DNA from: Anomaloglossus baeobatrachus
Lineage: Eukaryota; Chordata; Amphibia; Anura; Aromobatidae
Direction: 5' to 3'
Assembly: GCF_048569485.1 (NCBI RefSeq)
Contig: NC_134364.1
Location: forward strand, 128,875,089 to 128,939,088
DNA: 64,000 nucleotides
Part shown: in pieces, positions 1 to 9,733 of the stretch
Layout: every line of letters starts with the position of its first letter
Position numbering within the stretch: position 1 is the stretch's first letter
Notes under the pieces: generated by a model
The model's database searches: none
Told to the model about the DNA's origin: nothing
What the model saw: only the letters and a program-made list of their open reading frames with translations
Position numbers and translations under genes: made by a program

Positions 1-577
1 AGGAGGGACGCGCAGTCGGCAAGCATTCCAAGAAGTCCGGCGCATTCTAATGTGGGTGGAGGACACAGCATCCACCATATCCGCGGTTCACATCCCAGGC
101 GTAGAAAATTGGGAAGCAGACTTCCTCAGTCGCCAGGGCATGGACGCAGGGGAGTGGTCCCTTCACCCGGACGTGTTTCAGGAAATCTGTCGCCGATGGG
201 GAGTGCCGGACGTCGACCTAATGGCGTCCCGGCACAACAACAAGGTCCCGGCATTCATGGCGAGGTCGCGCGATCAAAGAGCTCTGGCGGCAGACGCATT
301 AGTTCAAGATTGGTCGCAGTTCCGGCTCCCATACGTCTTCCCACCTCTGGCACTCTTGCCCAGAGTGTTACGCAAGATCAGATCCGATTGCAGCCGCGTC
401 ATACTCGTCGCCCCAGACTGGCCGAGGAGATCGTGGTATCCGGATCTGTGGCATCTCACGGTCGGTCGACCGTGGTCACTGCCAGACCGACCAGACTTAC
501 TGTCCCAAGGGCCGTTTTTCCATCAGAATTCTGCGGCCCTGAACCTGACTGTGTGGCCATTGAGTCCTGGATCCTAG
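1..577 (+). CDS. DIRS copy A: end of RT/RNase H/methyltransferase-like polyprotein (partial)
   Basis: This frame is the C-terminal tail of the DIRS polyprotein and is cut by the window edge. It shows the end of the RNase H region (HIPGVENWEADFLSR) and then the downstream segment that DIRS elements carry in place of an integrase, with motifs DLMASRHNN and VILVAPDWP. That segment is usually described as related to phage adenine methyltransferases. The same segment in copy B is nearly identical. The reading frame closes at 577, just before the recombinase region, as in copy B. Confidence 0.85.
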   Translation, partial: GGTRSRQAFQEVRRILMWVEDTASTISAVHIPGVENWEADFLSRQGMDAGEWSLHPDVFQEICRRWGVPDVDLMASRHNNKVPAFMARSRDQRALAADALVQDWSQFRLPYVFPPLALLPRVLRKIRSDCSRVILVAPDWPRRSWYPDLWHLTVGRPWSLPDRPDLLSQGPFFHQNSAALNLTVWPLSPGS

Positions 578-1596
578 CGTCCGCAGGATTATCTCAAGGA
601 GTCGTAGCCACAAGGAGACAAGCTAGGAAGTCAACGTCTGCTAAGATCTACCACAGAACGTGGAAGATTTTCTTATCCTGGTGCTCTGCACAGAGAGTAT
701 CCCCTTGGCCATTTGCATTGCCCACCTTTCTTTCCTTCCTGCAATCGGGGTTGGAAAAGGGCTTGTCGCTCAGCTCCCTTAAAGGGCAAGTCTCGGCACT
801 ATCTGTGTTTTTTCAGAAGCGTCTAGCACGTCTTCCTAAGGTGCGCACGTTCCTACAGGGGGTCTGTCATATTGTGCCCCCGTACAAGCGGCCGTTAGAT
901 CCATGGGATCTGAACAGAGTACTAGTTGCTCTGCAAAAGCCGCCCTTCGAGCCTCTAAAGGACGTTTCCTTTTCTCGCCTGTCACAGAAAGTGGCGTTTC
1001 TTGTTGCGATCACATCGCTTCGGCGAGTGTCTGAGCTGGCAGCTCTGTCATCCAAGGCTCCCTTCCTGGTGTTCCACCAGGACAAGGTAGTGCTGCGCCC
1101 CATTCCGGAGTTTCTCCCTAAGGTCGTATCCTCGTTTCATCTTAATCAGGATATATCCTTGCCTTCCTTTTGTCCTCAGCCGGTTCACCGGTATGAGAAA
1201 GACTTACGTTTGCTAGATCTGGTGAGAGCACTCAGAATCTATATTTCTCGCACGGCGCCTATCCGCTGTTCAGATGCACTTTTTGTCCTTGTCGCTGGCC
1301 AGCGCAAGGGGTCGCAGGCTTCTAAAGCCACCCTGGCTCGATGGATCAAAGAACCAATTCTGGAAGCCTACCGTTCTGCTGGGCTTCCGGTTCCTTCAGG
1401 GCTGAAAGCCCACTCAACCAGAGCTGTGGGTGCGTCCTGGGCTTTGCGACACCAGGCTTCGGCTCAACAGGTGTGCCAGGCAGCTACCTGGTCGAGTCTG
1501 CACACTTTCACCAAACATTATCAGGTGCATACCTATGCTTCGGCGGATGCCAGCTTAGGTAGAAGAGTCCTGCAGGCGGCAGTGACATCCCCGTAG
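578..1596 (+). CDS. DIRS copy A: tyrosine recombinase
   Basis: This is a tyrosine recombinase of the DIRS type, which would join a circular DNA copy into the genome in place of a DDE integrase. Its frame lies open further upstream, but the recognisable domain begins about here. An N-terminal SAM-like DNA-binding region (TSAKIYHRTWKIFLSWCSAQ) is followed by the catalytic region. The conserved arginine lies in SLRRVSELAAL (about 1018-1050), the HxxR box in HSTRAVGASW (about 1411-1440), and the tyrosine in the KHYQVHTY stretch (about 1513-1536). The frame ends at 1596. Copy B has the same gene. Confidence 0.85.
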
Positions 1597-1663
1597 GGGA
1601 GGGCTGTTTTGCAGCTCTAACATGAGGTATCTCTTTACCCACCCAGGGACAGCTTTTGGACGT

Positions 1664-2083
1664 CCCAATCGTCTGGGTCTCCCAATAGAGCGCTGAAGAA
1701 GAAGGGAATTTTGTTACTTACCGTAAATTCCTTTTCTTCTAGCTCTTATTGGGAGACCCAGCACCCGCCCTGTTGTCCTTCGGGATTTTTTTGTTGTTTG
1801 CGGGTACACATGTTGTTCATGTTGAACGGTTTTTCAGTTCTCCGACGTTATTCGGAGTTAATTTGTTTAAACCAGTTATTGGCTTCCTCCTTCTTGCTTT
1901 GGCACTAAAACTGGAGAACCCGTGATACCACGGGGGGGTATAGCTAGAAGGGGAGGGGCCTTGCACTTTTTAGTGTAGTGCTTTGTGTGGCCTCCGGAGG
2001 GCAGTAGCTATACCCCAATCGTCTGGGTCTCCCAATAAGAGCTAGAAGAAAAGGAATTTACGGTAAGTAACAAAATTCCCTTC
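1664..2083 (+). repeat. DIRS copy A: internal complementary region and right inverted terminal repeat
   Basis: The stretch at about 1664-1700 is complementary to the left end of this family, as seen in copy B at 3668-3704. The stretch at about 1700-1760 is complementary to the right end at 2024-2083. Together they mirror a right-end/left-end circle junction, the diagnostic internal complementary region of DIRS elements. The sequence between about 1905 and 2083 is the right copy of the inverted terminal repeat; its partner would lie outside the window. Confidence 0.85.
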
Positions 2084-2089
2084 TTTTTT

Positions 2090-2188
2090 CCAGCACCCAT
2101 GACTGCAGCACGAGAGAGGGGATCTGCCCATCAAGGACAGGAAACCTCCAGGATAAAAAGGGGCGGTAGCTCTCCCCGCATCAGTTGG
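2090..2188 (+). repeat. DIRS copy C: left inverted terminal repeat
   Basis: The stretch starting CCAGCACCCATGAC and ending CCCGCATCAGTTGG is the reverse complement of about 16523-16620, with scattered mismatches. Its outermost bases are also mirrored in the internal complementary region at about 16322-16341. These two matches define it as the left terminal repeat of copy C. Confidence 0.85.
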
Positions 2189-2734
2189 TTTCCTGTCCTT
2201 GAACAGGGAGCCTCGAGGAATCACCACGAGAATCAGGATGGTCCTACTGGGGCTGAAGATGAAGATACAAGCCCTGGCCGACCGGTTCTGGCAGAGGCAC
2301 GGGTCCTGCTGCGGCCGGCCGAGGTGTTGTGGAGACGCCGCATAAGACCCAGGGGTCCTGACTGCGAGTAAGAACACCCTCCTACAGTGGCGCCACGGCA
2401 GGCTCAGGGGGGCTGACATCGGAGCGGCGAGGCACGGGAGTGGTGTGGAGTCCTACGATGACCAGGTAAGGAGCAAGCAGCACTTACTTTGGCGGTGGTG
2501 TCCTTACGGGCTGCATACTCCGTGGCGCTTATGCTTATTGCTAGGAGGCGCCATGTTGTGTGTGGCGGGGGGATGCACCTTCAACAGTGCGCATGTGCGG
2601 GGCGTTCCCTTCTATTGGGTGCCCCGTTCTGGTGACGTCAGCTCCCGGAAGTAGTGAGGAGGAGTTCCGGCCCAGTTTAAAAAAGGGCGGCAAACCTCCT
2701 GGGCTGGTGTAACAGCCTATGACTCTCCAATACC
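2189..2734 (+). other. DIRS copy C: leader between left repeat and gag-like region
   Basis: This is GC-rich non-coding sequence between the left repeat and the gag-like region. Several short frames cross it without recognisable motifs. It corresponds in position to the roughly 1-kb leader of copy B, but no clear sequence match between the two was seen. Confidence 0.5.
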
Positions 2735-3667
2735 ATGGATGAGCGGCAGTCAGCACCTTCACCTCCTTCACCACGGCTGCGATCTGATCGGGATGGCTCT
2801 GAGTCTTAGAAGCGGCAGCAAAGAGGCAGCTGAGACAGCAGTGTCACAGGCTCTGGTGGCAAGCGGGAAGAGTGATGACCGATTCAGCCAGCGTGAACCT
2901 AGTTCTGGCAAGCCCGACACCAAACGACCCTCCAAAGGAGGAAAGTCGGATTACGTCACTCCTGACCCGGTACCACCTCTTTGCATCTGAATGGTGAGTC
3001 TTCGTGAAAGTTCACCTCCTTTTAAGGTCGTTTTTTTCTCTATTTCTTCCAAATTTGTGACAGACCTAAAAAATGTGTATCAAAAACCAGGTATAAGGAA
3101 TGTGCTCTGTGCAAGAAGGAACTATCCAGTTCCTGTACTAAGAGGCTGTGAAGGGGCTGCATTCAGCAGACTCTGGCCGAAGAAAAACCGGGATTTGCCT
3201 CAGATTTAAGATCCATTATTAGGGAAGAGGTCAGGGAATCCCTTAAATCCATGTCCAAGTTTAGAAGCTCTAAGGTACCTAAGCCCCCCTCCACGGCTTA
3301 TGCAGATACTGATAGGTCAGATGGAGAACATGACTCCTCCGCCTCACCCTCACCATGCTCTTCTGATAGCGACTTGGGAGGTCGCCAGTGCTTCCCAGTT
3401 TAGAATACATGGAAGATAGTAAAAACAGTGCGATCCATTATGGGCATCCCAGACGAGAAACCGGAAAAATCTGTCCAGGATCGGATGTTTGGGGGCATGG
3501 AGCAGAGGAAATGGCGCACCTTCCCTGTTGTAGAGAAAGTGCAGGCTCTGATTACAAAGGAGTGGAAGGGGCCAGATAAGAAACGTTCCCTTCCAGGCAC
3601 ATTTAAGAGAAAATATCCCTTTGAGGATGCCTCTTGCTCCACCTGGGATAAGGCTCCTAAACTAGAT
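2735..3667 (+). pseudogene. DIRS copy C: gag-like region, upstream of the B insertion
   Basis: Broken remains of the first DIRS open reading frame lie here. The charged, serine- and lysine-rich composition and the position between leader and RT fit the gag-like ORF. The stretch around 3428-3660 encodes a basic segment rich in K, F and P, comparable in style to the middle of copy B's gag. It stops where copy B begins at 3668, and related sequence appears again after B. The call rests on position and general character more than on strong motifs. Confidence 0.55.
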
Positions 3668-3815
3668 TTCTTCGGCGCTCCATTGGGAGACCCAGACGAT
3701 TGGGTGTATAGCTACTGCCTCCGGAGGCCACACAAAGCATTACACTAAAAAGTGTAAGGCCCCTCCCCTTCTGGCTATACACCCCCCGTGGGATCACGGG
3801 CTGCTCAGTTTTTCA
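3668..3815 (+). repeat. DIRS copy B: left inverted terminal repeat
   Basis: The sequence from CGGCGCTCCATTGGGAGACC to the stretch ending GGCTGCTCAGTTTT is the reverse complement of about 9555-9700. The outermost 37 or so bases are mirrored in the internal complementary region at about 9316-9352. Confidence 0.9.
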
Positions 3816-4839
3816 AACTTTGTGCGAAGGAGGTCAGACATCCACGCATAGCTCCACTGTTTCAGTCAGCAGTAGCTGCTGACTATATCGGATGGAAGAA
3901 AAGAGGGCCCATATAGGGCTCCCAGCATGCTCCCTTCTCACCCCATTCCTTTTGGCGGTGTTTGTTAAGGTTGAGGTAACCATTGTGGGTACGGAGGCTG
4001 GAGCCCACATGCTGCTTTCCTTCCCCATCCCCCTGAGGGGCTCTGAGGAAGTGGGATCTTACCGGCCCCCAAGCCCTGGGGCCGGGCTCCATCCACAGAC
4101 CCATAGAACCTGCTGGATACGGAGCTGGGTACCGTTCAGGGACAAGGCCCTGCAACATTCAGGTACTCTGTGTCCCCGTTCAGACAGGCACAGGCACACT
4201 CCAGACTTGCTGGGTGTGCTAGTGCGCCGGGGACAGTAGCGCTGGGGTCGTGTCACTGCAGCTTAACTGAGTGACTTTATGGTTGGGAACTACCGCGCCG
4301 ACCGCCCCTAGAGCGGCGGCGCGGCTGAGACTTGTGGTGCGCCGGGGACTTAGCGCCGACCGTGCTTTTACGACGGCGGCGCTTATAAATTTAGTCCCCG
4401 GCTTTTGCGGCCTAGCTCCGCTTCGTTCCCGCCCCCACCCTGTCAATCAGGGAAGGGGAGAGACGCTGTGCAATAGGCAGCGCCGAGGGCTGGAGCCTTA
4501 TTTACATGCTCCAGCCCTCTCACTGGGCACAGTGGGACGCATGTTTCCCGCACTTTGTCTGTATACGCCCAGGGCCCGCCCCTCTCCACAGGACGCCGGC
4601 AGCCATTCCTGCATGCAGTCTGGCTGGAGAACGGACACAGGCTCTGGGAGACCCAGACAAGGGATTTTGGCGACCACACACCCGCTTTTCAGCGGGCGGT
4701 AAGCGGCACATATGTGCTGGCCCCACTAGTGCCACAGTGTTGTTATTGGTGTACTTTTACTGTGCCATATATATATATACATATTGCACTGCGGTCGCTT
4801 CTTGGCTTATACCCTATACTGCTCTAAGGAGACAACAAC
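3816..4839 (+). other. DIRS copy B: untranslated leader
   Basis: This is about 1 kb of GC-rich leader between the left repeat and the gag-like ORF. A TATA-like TTATAAAT lies near 4382, following two similar GC-rich blocks with GCGCCGACCG (near 4294 and 4353). Whether this is the promoter is not shown by the sequence. Short frames across it have no recognisable motifs. Confidence 0.5.
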
Positions 4840-6330
4840 ATGTCATCCGCAAAACGCAAGGGTGCCAAGGCACGGGCTGTATACGAGGCGTGTACCGCAT
4901 GTGGGGCTGATCTACCGGCAGGTTCCAAGGACCCCCATTGTGTGCAATGTTCGATCCCTGTGCCGCTTCGGCAGCCGGAGTCTATGATAGTAGTGACCCA
5001 GGCAGAGACACCGGTGAACCCTGCCCCGGTGACGGGGACAGAGTTTGCAGTTTTCGCTGATAAGATGTCTGTGACTATGACAAAGATACTGGAAACCTTG
5101 CAGTCCAGGCCAGTTACCCAGACCATGGACACTGCTGAGTCAATGCTCCCTGGTCCCCCTCAGTTGGAACTTATCCGTGCTCCAAGGGGGTCCCTGGCAT
5201 CACAGGCTGATGGCTCTGACTCGGATGACAGTCCCAGGCAGCCTAAGCGAGCTCGCTGGGAGAGACCCTCCACGTCATCACGCTGGTCAGGGTCTCAGCG
5301 AGAAGAGTCTCTGTATGATCAGACAGAGGGGGGTGATCAGGAGTCCAATCCTGAGACCGCACTCAATCTGGATACGCCTGATGGTGACGCCATGGTAAAT
5401 GACCTTATAGCGGCCATCAATAGGCTGTTGGATATTTCTCCCCCAGCCCCTTCAGCAGAGGAGGCAGCTGCACAGCAGGAGAAGTTCCATTTCAGATATC
5501 CAAAGCGTAAATTGAGTACTTTTCTGGACCACTCTGACTTCAGAGAATCAGTGCAGAAACACCATACTTATCCAGACAAGCGTTTCTCCAAACGTCTTAA
5601 GGATACACGTTATCCCTTTCCCCCTGACGTGGTCAAACGCTGGACCCAGTGTCCAAAGGTGGATCCCCCAATCTCCAGGCTTGCGGCTAGATCCATAGTT
5701 GCAGTGGAAGATGGGGCTTCACTTAAAGATCCCAATGACAGACAGATGGACCTTTGGTTGAAATCTGTCTATGAAGCTATCGGCGCGTCGTTTGCTCCTG
5801 CATTCGCGGCCGTGTGGGCACTCCAAGCTATTTCAGCTGGTCTGGCACAGGTGGACTCTATCTTACGTCCAGCAGTGCCGCAAGTGGCGTCCTTGACGAC
5901 GCAAATGTCTGCGTTTGCGACCTACGCTATCAATGCAGTCCTGGACTCTACGAGCCGGACCTCAATGGCGTCCGCCAACTCTGTAGTTTTGCGCAGAGCC
6001 TTGTGGTTAAAGGAATGGAAAGCAGATTCTGCTTCCAAAAAATGTTTAACCAGCTTGCCATTATCTGGAGACAGACTGTTTGGTGAGCAATTGGCTGAGA
6101 TCATTAAAAAGTCCAAGGGTAAGGACTCTTCCTTACCCCAGCCCAGATCAAGCAAACCTCAACAGAGGAGGGGACAGTCGAGGTTTCGGTCCTTTCGAGG
6201 CTCGGGCAGGGCCCAATTCTCCTCGTCCAAAGGGACTCAGAAGGACCAAAGGAACTCAGATTCCTGGCGGGCTCAATCACGCCCAAAGAAAGCAACCGGA
6301 GGAACCGCTTCCAAGGCGGCTGCCTCATGA
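4840..6330 (+). CDS. DIRS copy B: gag-like ORF1
   Basis: This is a 496-codon open frame in the gag position of a DIRS element, presumed to encode the structural nucleic-acid-binding protein. Near the N-terminus four cysteines (about residues 18, 21, 34 and 37) form a C-x2-C-x12-C-x2-C pattern that looks like a zinc-binding knuckle. A Ser/Asp-rich acidic stretch follows (about 120-190), then the main conserved region (about 200-420), then a basic Ser/Arg/Gln/Lys-rich tail suited to RNA binding. The ORF overlaps the start of the RT frame by about 250 bases, as in other DIRS elements. The name rests on position and composition. Confidence 0.8.
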   Translation: MSSAKRKGAKARAVYEACTACGADLPAGSKDPHCVQCSIPVPLRQPESMIVVTQAETPVNPAPVTGTEFAVFADKMSVTMTKILETLQSRPVTQTMDTAESMLPGPPQLELIRAPRGSLASQADGSDSDDSPRQPKRARWERPSTSSRWSGSQREESLYDQTEGGDQESNPETALNLDTPDGDAMVNDLIAAINRLLDISPPAPSAEEAAAQQEKFHFRYPKRKLSTFLDHSDFRESVQKHHTYPDKRFSKRLKDTRYPFPPDVVKRWTQCPKVDPPISRLAARSIVAVEDGASLKDPNDRQMDLWLKSVYEAIGASFAPAFAAVWALQAISAGLAQVDSILRPAVPQVASLTTQMSAFATYAINAVLDSTSRTSMASANSVVLRRALWLKEWKADSASKKCLTSLPLSGDRLFGEQLAEIIKKSKGKDSSLPQPRSSKPQQRRGQSRFRSFRGSGRAQFSSSKGTQKDQRNSDSWRAQSRPKKATGGTASKAAAS

Positions 6331-8227
6331 CTTTCGGCCTCCTCTCTCCGCATCCTCGGTCGGGGGCAGGCTCTCCCGCTTTTGCGACATTTGGCTGCCA
6401 CAGGTCAAGGACCGGTGGGTAACAGACATTTTGTCTCACGGGTACAGGATAGAGTTCAGTTCTCGTCCTCCGCCTCGGTTCTTCAGAACTTCCCCACATC
6501 CCGACCGAGCAGATGCCCTTCTGCAGGCGGTGGGCTCACTAAGAGCAGAAGGAGTGGTGGTCCCTGTTCCTCTTCAGGAACAAGGGCAAGGTTTTTACTC
6601 CAATCTCTTCGTGGTTCCAAAAAAGGACGGCTCTTTCCGTCCTGTTCTGGACCTAAAACTGCTCAACAAGCATTTGAAAACCAGGCGGTTCCGGATGGAA
6701 TCCCTCCGCTCCGTCATTGCCTCAATGTCCCAAGGAGATTTCCTAGCATCAATAGACATCAAAGATGCTTATCTCCACGTGCCGATTGCTCCAGAGCACC
6801 AGCGTTTTCTACGCTTCGTGATAGGAGACGACCATCTTCAGTTCGTAGCTCTGCCATTTGGTCTGGCGACAGCCCCACGGGTTTTCACCAAGGTCATGGC
6901 GGCACTGGTAGCAGTCTTGCACTCTCAGGGACACTCGGTGATCCCGTACTTAGACGATCTTCTGGTCAAGGCACCTTCTCAAGAGGCATGCCAACTCAGC
7001 CTGACTGTTGCGCTGGAGACTCTCCAGACTTTCGGGTGGATCATCAACTTTTCAAAGTCAAATCTGTCACCGACCCAATCACTAACGTATCTTGGCATGG
7101 AGTTTCATACTCTCTCAGCGATAGTGAAGCTTCCGCTGGACAAGCAGCGTTCACTACAGACAGGGGTGCAGTCTCTCCTTCACGGTCAGTCGCACTCCTT
7201 AAGACGCCTCATGCACTTCCTAGGGAAGATGGTGGCGGCAATGGAGGCAGTCCCGTTTGCACAGTTTCATCTGCGCCCACTTCAATGGGACATTCTCCGC
7301 CAATGGGACGGGAAGTCAACGTCCCTGGACAGGAAAGTCTCTCTTTCCCAGTCGGCCAAGGATTCCCTGCAGTGGTGGCTTCTTCCCACCTCATTATCAC
7401 AGGGAAGGTCCTTCCTACCCCCATCCTGGGCAGTGGTCACGACAGACGCGAGCCTGTCAGGGTGGGGAGCAGTTTTTCTCCACCACAGAGCTCAGGGTAC
7501 GTGGACTCAGCAGGAGTCCACCCTTCAGATCAATGTTCTGGAAATCAGGGCAGTGTATCTTGCCCTACTAGCCTTCCAGCAGTGGCTGGAAGGAAAGCAG
7601 ATCCGAATTCAGTCGGACAATTCCACAGCGGTGGCATACATCAACCACCAAGGAGGGACACGCAGTCGGCAAGCCTTCCAGGAAGTCCGGCGGATTCTGA
7701 TGTGGGTGGAGGACAGAGCATCCACCATATCCGCAGTTCACATCCCGGGCGTAGAAAACTGGGAAGCAGACTTCCTCAGTCGCCAGGGCATGGACGCAGG
7801 GGAATGGTCCCTTCACCCGGACGTGTTTCAGGAAATCTGTCGCCGCTGGGGGGTGCCGGACGTCGACCTAATGGCGTCTCGGCACAACAACAAAGTTCCG
7901 GCCTTCATGGCGCGGTCTCGCGATCAAAGAGCTCTAGTGGCAGACGCCCTAGTGCAAGATTGGTCGCAGTTCCGGCTCCCTTATGTGTTTCCACCTCTGG
8001 CACTCTTGCCCAGAGTGCTACGCAAGATAAGATCCGATTGCAGCCGCGTCATACTCGTCGCCCCAGACTGGCCGAGGAGGTCGTGGTACCCGGATCTGTG
8101 GCATCTCACGGTCGGCCGACCGTGGGCACTACCAGACCGGCCAGACCTACTGTCCCAAGGGCCGTTTTTCCATCTGAATTCTGCGGCCCTGAACCTGACT
8201 GTGTGGCCATTGAGTCCTGGATCCTAG
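6080..8227 (+). CDS. DIRS copy B: reverse transcriptase/RNase H/methyltransferase-like ORF2
   Basis: This 715-codon frame encodes the replication polyprotein. Its first 80 or so codons overlap gag, so the true start is uncertain. The RT fingers show VVPKKDGSFRPVLDLKLLN at about residue 178, and the catalytic box is YLDD near residue 290. RNase H shows VVTTDASLSGWG near 453, an ExR-type motif in NVLEIRAVYLAL, and IQSDNSTAVAY near 510. After it comes the DIRS-specific domain with DLMASRHNN near 596 and VILVAPDWP, usually described as methyltransferase-like. There is no protease and no DDE integrase, which separates it from LTR retrotransposons. Confidence 0.92.
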   Translation: MVSNWLRSLKSPRVRTLPYPSPDQANLNRGGDSRGFGPFEARAGPNSPRPKGLRRTKGTQIPGGLNHAQRKQPEEPLPRRLPHDFRPPLSASSVGGRLSRFCDIWLPQVKDRWVTDILSHGYRIEFSSRPPPRFFRTSPHPDRADALLQAVGSLRAEGVVVPVPLQEQGQGFYSNLFVVPKKDGSFRPVLDLKLLNKHLKTRRFRMESLRSVIASMSQGDFLASIDIKDAYLHVPIAPEHQRFLRFVIGDDHLQFVALPFGLATAPRVFTKVMAALVAVLHSQGHSVIPYLDDLLVKAPSQEACQLSLTVALETLQTFGWIINFSKSNLSPTQSLTYLGMEFHTLSAIVKLPLDKQRSLQTGVQSLLHGQSHSLRRLMHFLGKMVAAMEAVPFAQFHLRPLQWDILRQWDGKSTSLDRKVSLSQSAKDSLQWWLLPTSLSQGRSFLPPSWAVVTTDASLSGWGAVFLHHRAQGTWTQQESTLQINVLEIRAVYLALLAFQQWLEGKQIRIQSDNSTAVAYINHQGGTRSRQAFQEVRRILMWVEDRASTISAVHIPGVENWEADFLSRQGMDAGEWSLHPDVFQEICRRWGVPDVDLMASRHNNKVPAFMARSRDQRALVADALVQDWSQFRLPYVFPPLALLPRVLRKIRSDCSRVILVAPDWPRRSWYPDLWHLTVGRPWALPDRPDLLSQGPFFHLNSAALNLTVWPLSPGS

Positions 8228-9246
8228 CGTCTTCAGGATTATCTCAAGGGGTTGTTGCCACCATGAGACAGGCTAGGAAGCCCACGTCTGCTAAGATCTA
8301 CCACAGAACGTGGAAGATATTCTTATCCTGGTGCTCGGCTCAGGGAGTGTCTCCCTGGCCATTTGCATTGCCTACTTTTCTTTCTTTCCTGCAATCTGGG
8401 TTAGAAAAGGGCTTGTCGCTCGGCTCCCTGAAAGGGCAAGTCTCGGCGCTATCCGTGTTTTTTCAGAAGCGTCTAGCACAACTTCCTAAGGTGCGCACGT
8501 TCCTGCAGGGGGTTTGTCATATCGCTCCCCCGTACAAGCGGCCGTTAGATCCATGGGATCTCAACAGGGTACTAGTTGCTCTCCAGAAGCCGCCCTTCGA
8601 GCCTCTGAGGGATGTTTCACTTTCTCGACTATCACAGAAAGTGGCCTTTCTGGTAGCGATCACGTCTCTTCGGAGAGTGTCTGAGCTAGCAGCGCTGTCA
8701 TCTAAGGCTCCCTTCCTGGTATTCCACCAGGACAAGGTAGTGCTGCGCCCCATTCAGGAGTTTCTCCCTAAGGTGGTATCCTCGTTTCATCTTAATCAGG
8801 ATATCTTCTTACCATCCTTTTGTCCTCATCCGGTTCATCGGTATGAAAAGGATTTACATTTGTTGGATCTGGTGAGAGCACTCAGAATCTACATTTCCCG
8901 CACGGCGCCTCTGCGCCGCTCGGATGCACTCTTTGTCCTTGTCGCTGGTAAGCGCAAAGGGTCGCAGGCTTCCAAATCCACCCTGGCTCGATGGATCAAA
9001 GAACCAATTCTTGAAGCCTACCGTTCTGCTGGGCTTCCGGTTCCATCAGGGCTGAAGGCCCATTCTACCAGAGCCGTGGGTGCGTCCTGGGCATTACGAC
9101 ACCAGGCCACGGCTCAACAGGTGTGCCAGGCAGCTACCTGGTCGAGTTTGCACACTTTCACCAAACATTATCAGGTGCATACCTATGCTTCGGCGGACGC
9201 CAGCCTAGGTAGAAGAGTCCTGCAGGCGGCAGTTGCCTCCCCGTAG
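8228..9246 (+). CDS. DIRS copy B: tyrosine recombinase (ORF3)
   Basis: This is the integrating enzyme of the element. Its frame is open from about 6382 and runs under the RT ORF, but the recognisable protein starts about here, where the RT frame ends. The N-terminal core-binding region (TSAKIYHRTWKIFLSWCSAQ) is followed by the catalytic region. The arginine lies in ITSLRRVSELAAL (about 8656-8694), the HxxR box is HSTRAVGASW (about 9061-9090), and the nucleophile tyrosine lies within KHYQVHTY (about 9163-9186). It ends at 9246, 70 bases before the internal complementary region. The same gene in copy A is nearly identical. Confidence 0.9.
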
Positions 9247-9315
9247 GGGAGGGCTGTCTTTGCAGCTCTAACATGAGGTATTTCTTTACCCACCCAGGGA
9301 CTGCTTTTGGACGTC

Positions 9316-9413
9316 CCAATCGTCTGGGTCTCCCAATGGAGCGCCGAAGAAGAAGGGAATTTTGTTACTTACCGTAAATTCCTTTTCTTCTAGCTCCTAT
9401 TGGGAGACCCAGC
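9316..9413 (+). repeat. DIRS copy B: internal complementary region
   Basis: Bases 9316-9352 are the reverse complement of the left end at 3668-3704. Bases 9353-9413 are the reverse complement of the right end at about 9674-9733. The segment therefore reads as the reverse complement of a joined right/left end, the template proposed for circle formation in DIRS replication. Confidence 0.92.
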
Positions 9414-9547
9414 ACCCGCCCTGTTTCCTTCGGGATTTTTGGTTTTTTCGGGTACACATGTTGTTCATGTTGAACGGTTTTCAGTTCTCCGATGTTACTT
9501 CGGAGTGAATTTGTTTAAACCAGTTATTGGCTTTCCTCCTTCTTGCT

Positions 9548-9733
9548 TTAGCACTAAAACTGAGCAGCCCGTGATCCCACGGGGGGTGTATAGCCAGAAG
9601 GGGAGGGGCCTTACACTTTTTAGTGTAATGCTTTGTGTGGCCTCCGGAGGCAGTAGCTATACACCCAATCGTCTGGGTCTCCCAATAGGAGCTAGAAGAA
9701 AAGGAATTTACGGTAAGTAACAAAATTCCCTTC
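9548..9733 (+). repeat. DIRS copy B: right inverted terminal repeat and outer end
   Basis: The sequence from about 9548 to 9700 is the reverse complement of the left repeat (3668-3815). The last 60 or so bases, with GGTAAGTAACAAAATTCCC, are unique to the right end and are mirrored in the internal complementary region. Sequence of copy C resumes directly at 9734. Confidence 0.9.

Larger units (their letters stand above)
1..2083 (+). mobile_element. DIRS retrotransposon copy A, right-hand part only
   Basis: This is the right end of a tyrosine-recombinase retrotransposon of the DIRS group, cut by the window edge. In order it holds the end of the RT/RNase H polyprotein, a tyrosine recombinase, the internal complementary region and the right terminal repeat. 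It aligns along its whole length with copy B (matching B from about 7650 to 9733) at roughly 90-95 percent by eye, so both belong to one family. The right end is set by the internal complementary region, which mirrors the sequence ending at 2083. The next base already belongs to another DIRS family (copy C). The visible part looks little damaged; its left half cannot be judged. Confidence 0.9.
3668..9733 (+). mobile_element. DIRS retrotransposon copy B, whole-looking
   Basis: This 6.07-kb element has the full DIRS layout: left inverted repeat, leader, gag-like ORF, overlapping RT/RNase H ORF, tyrosine recombinase, internal complementary region and right inverted repeat. The internal complementary region at about 9316-9413 mirrors the left end (3668-3704) and the right end (about 9674-9733), which fixes both limits. 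It lies inside the gag-like part of copy C. No direct target duplication is seen, as expected for recombinase-mediated insertion. The three coding regions look open, so it looks whole and is probably one of the youngest insertions here. It is close kin of copy A. Confidence 0.92.

Noticed and set aside
867-1103. Minus-strand frame within the DIRS recombinase, also present in copy B
   Set aside because: Its presence in both copies reflects shared ancestry of the recombinase gene on the other strand, not an independent gene.
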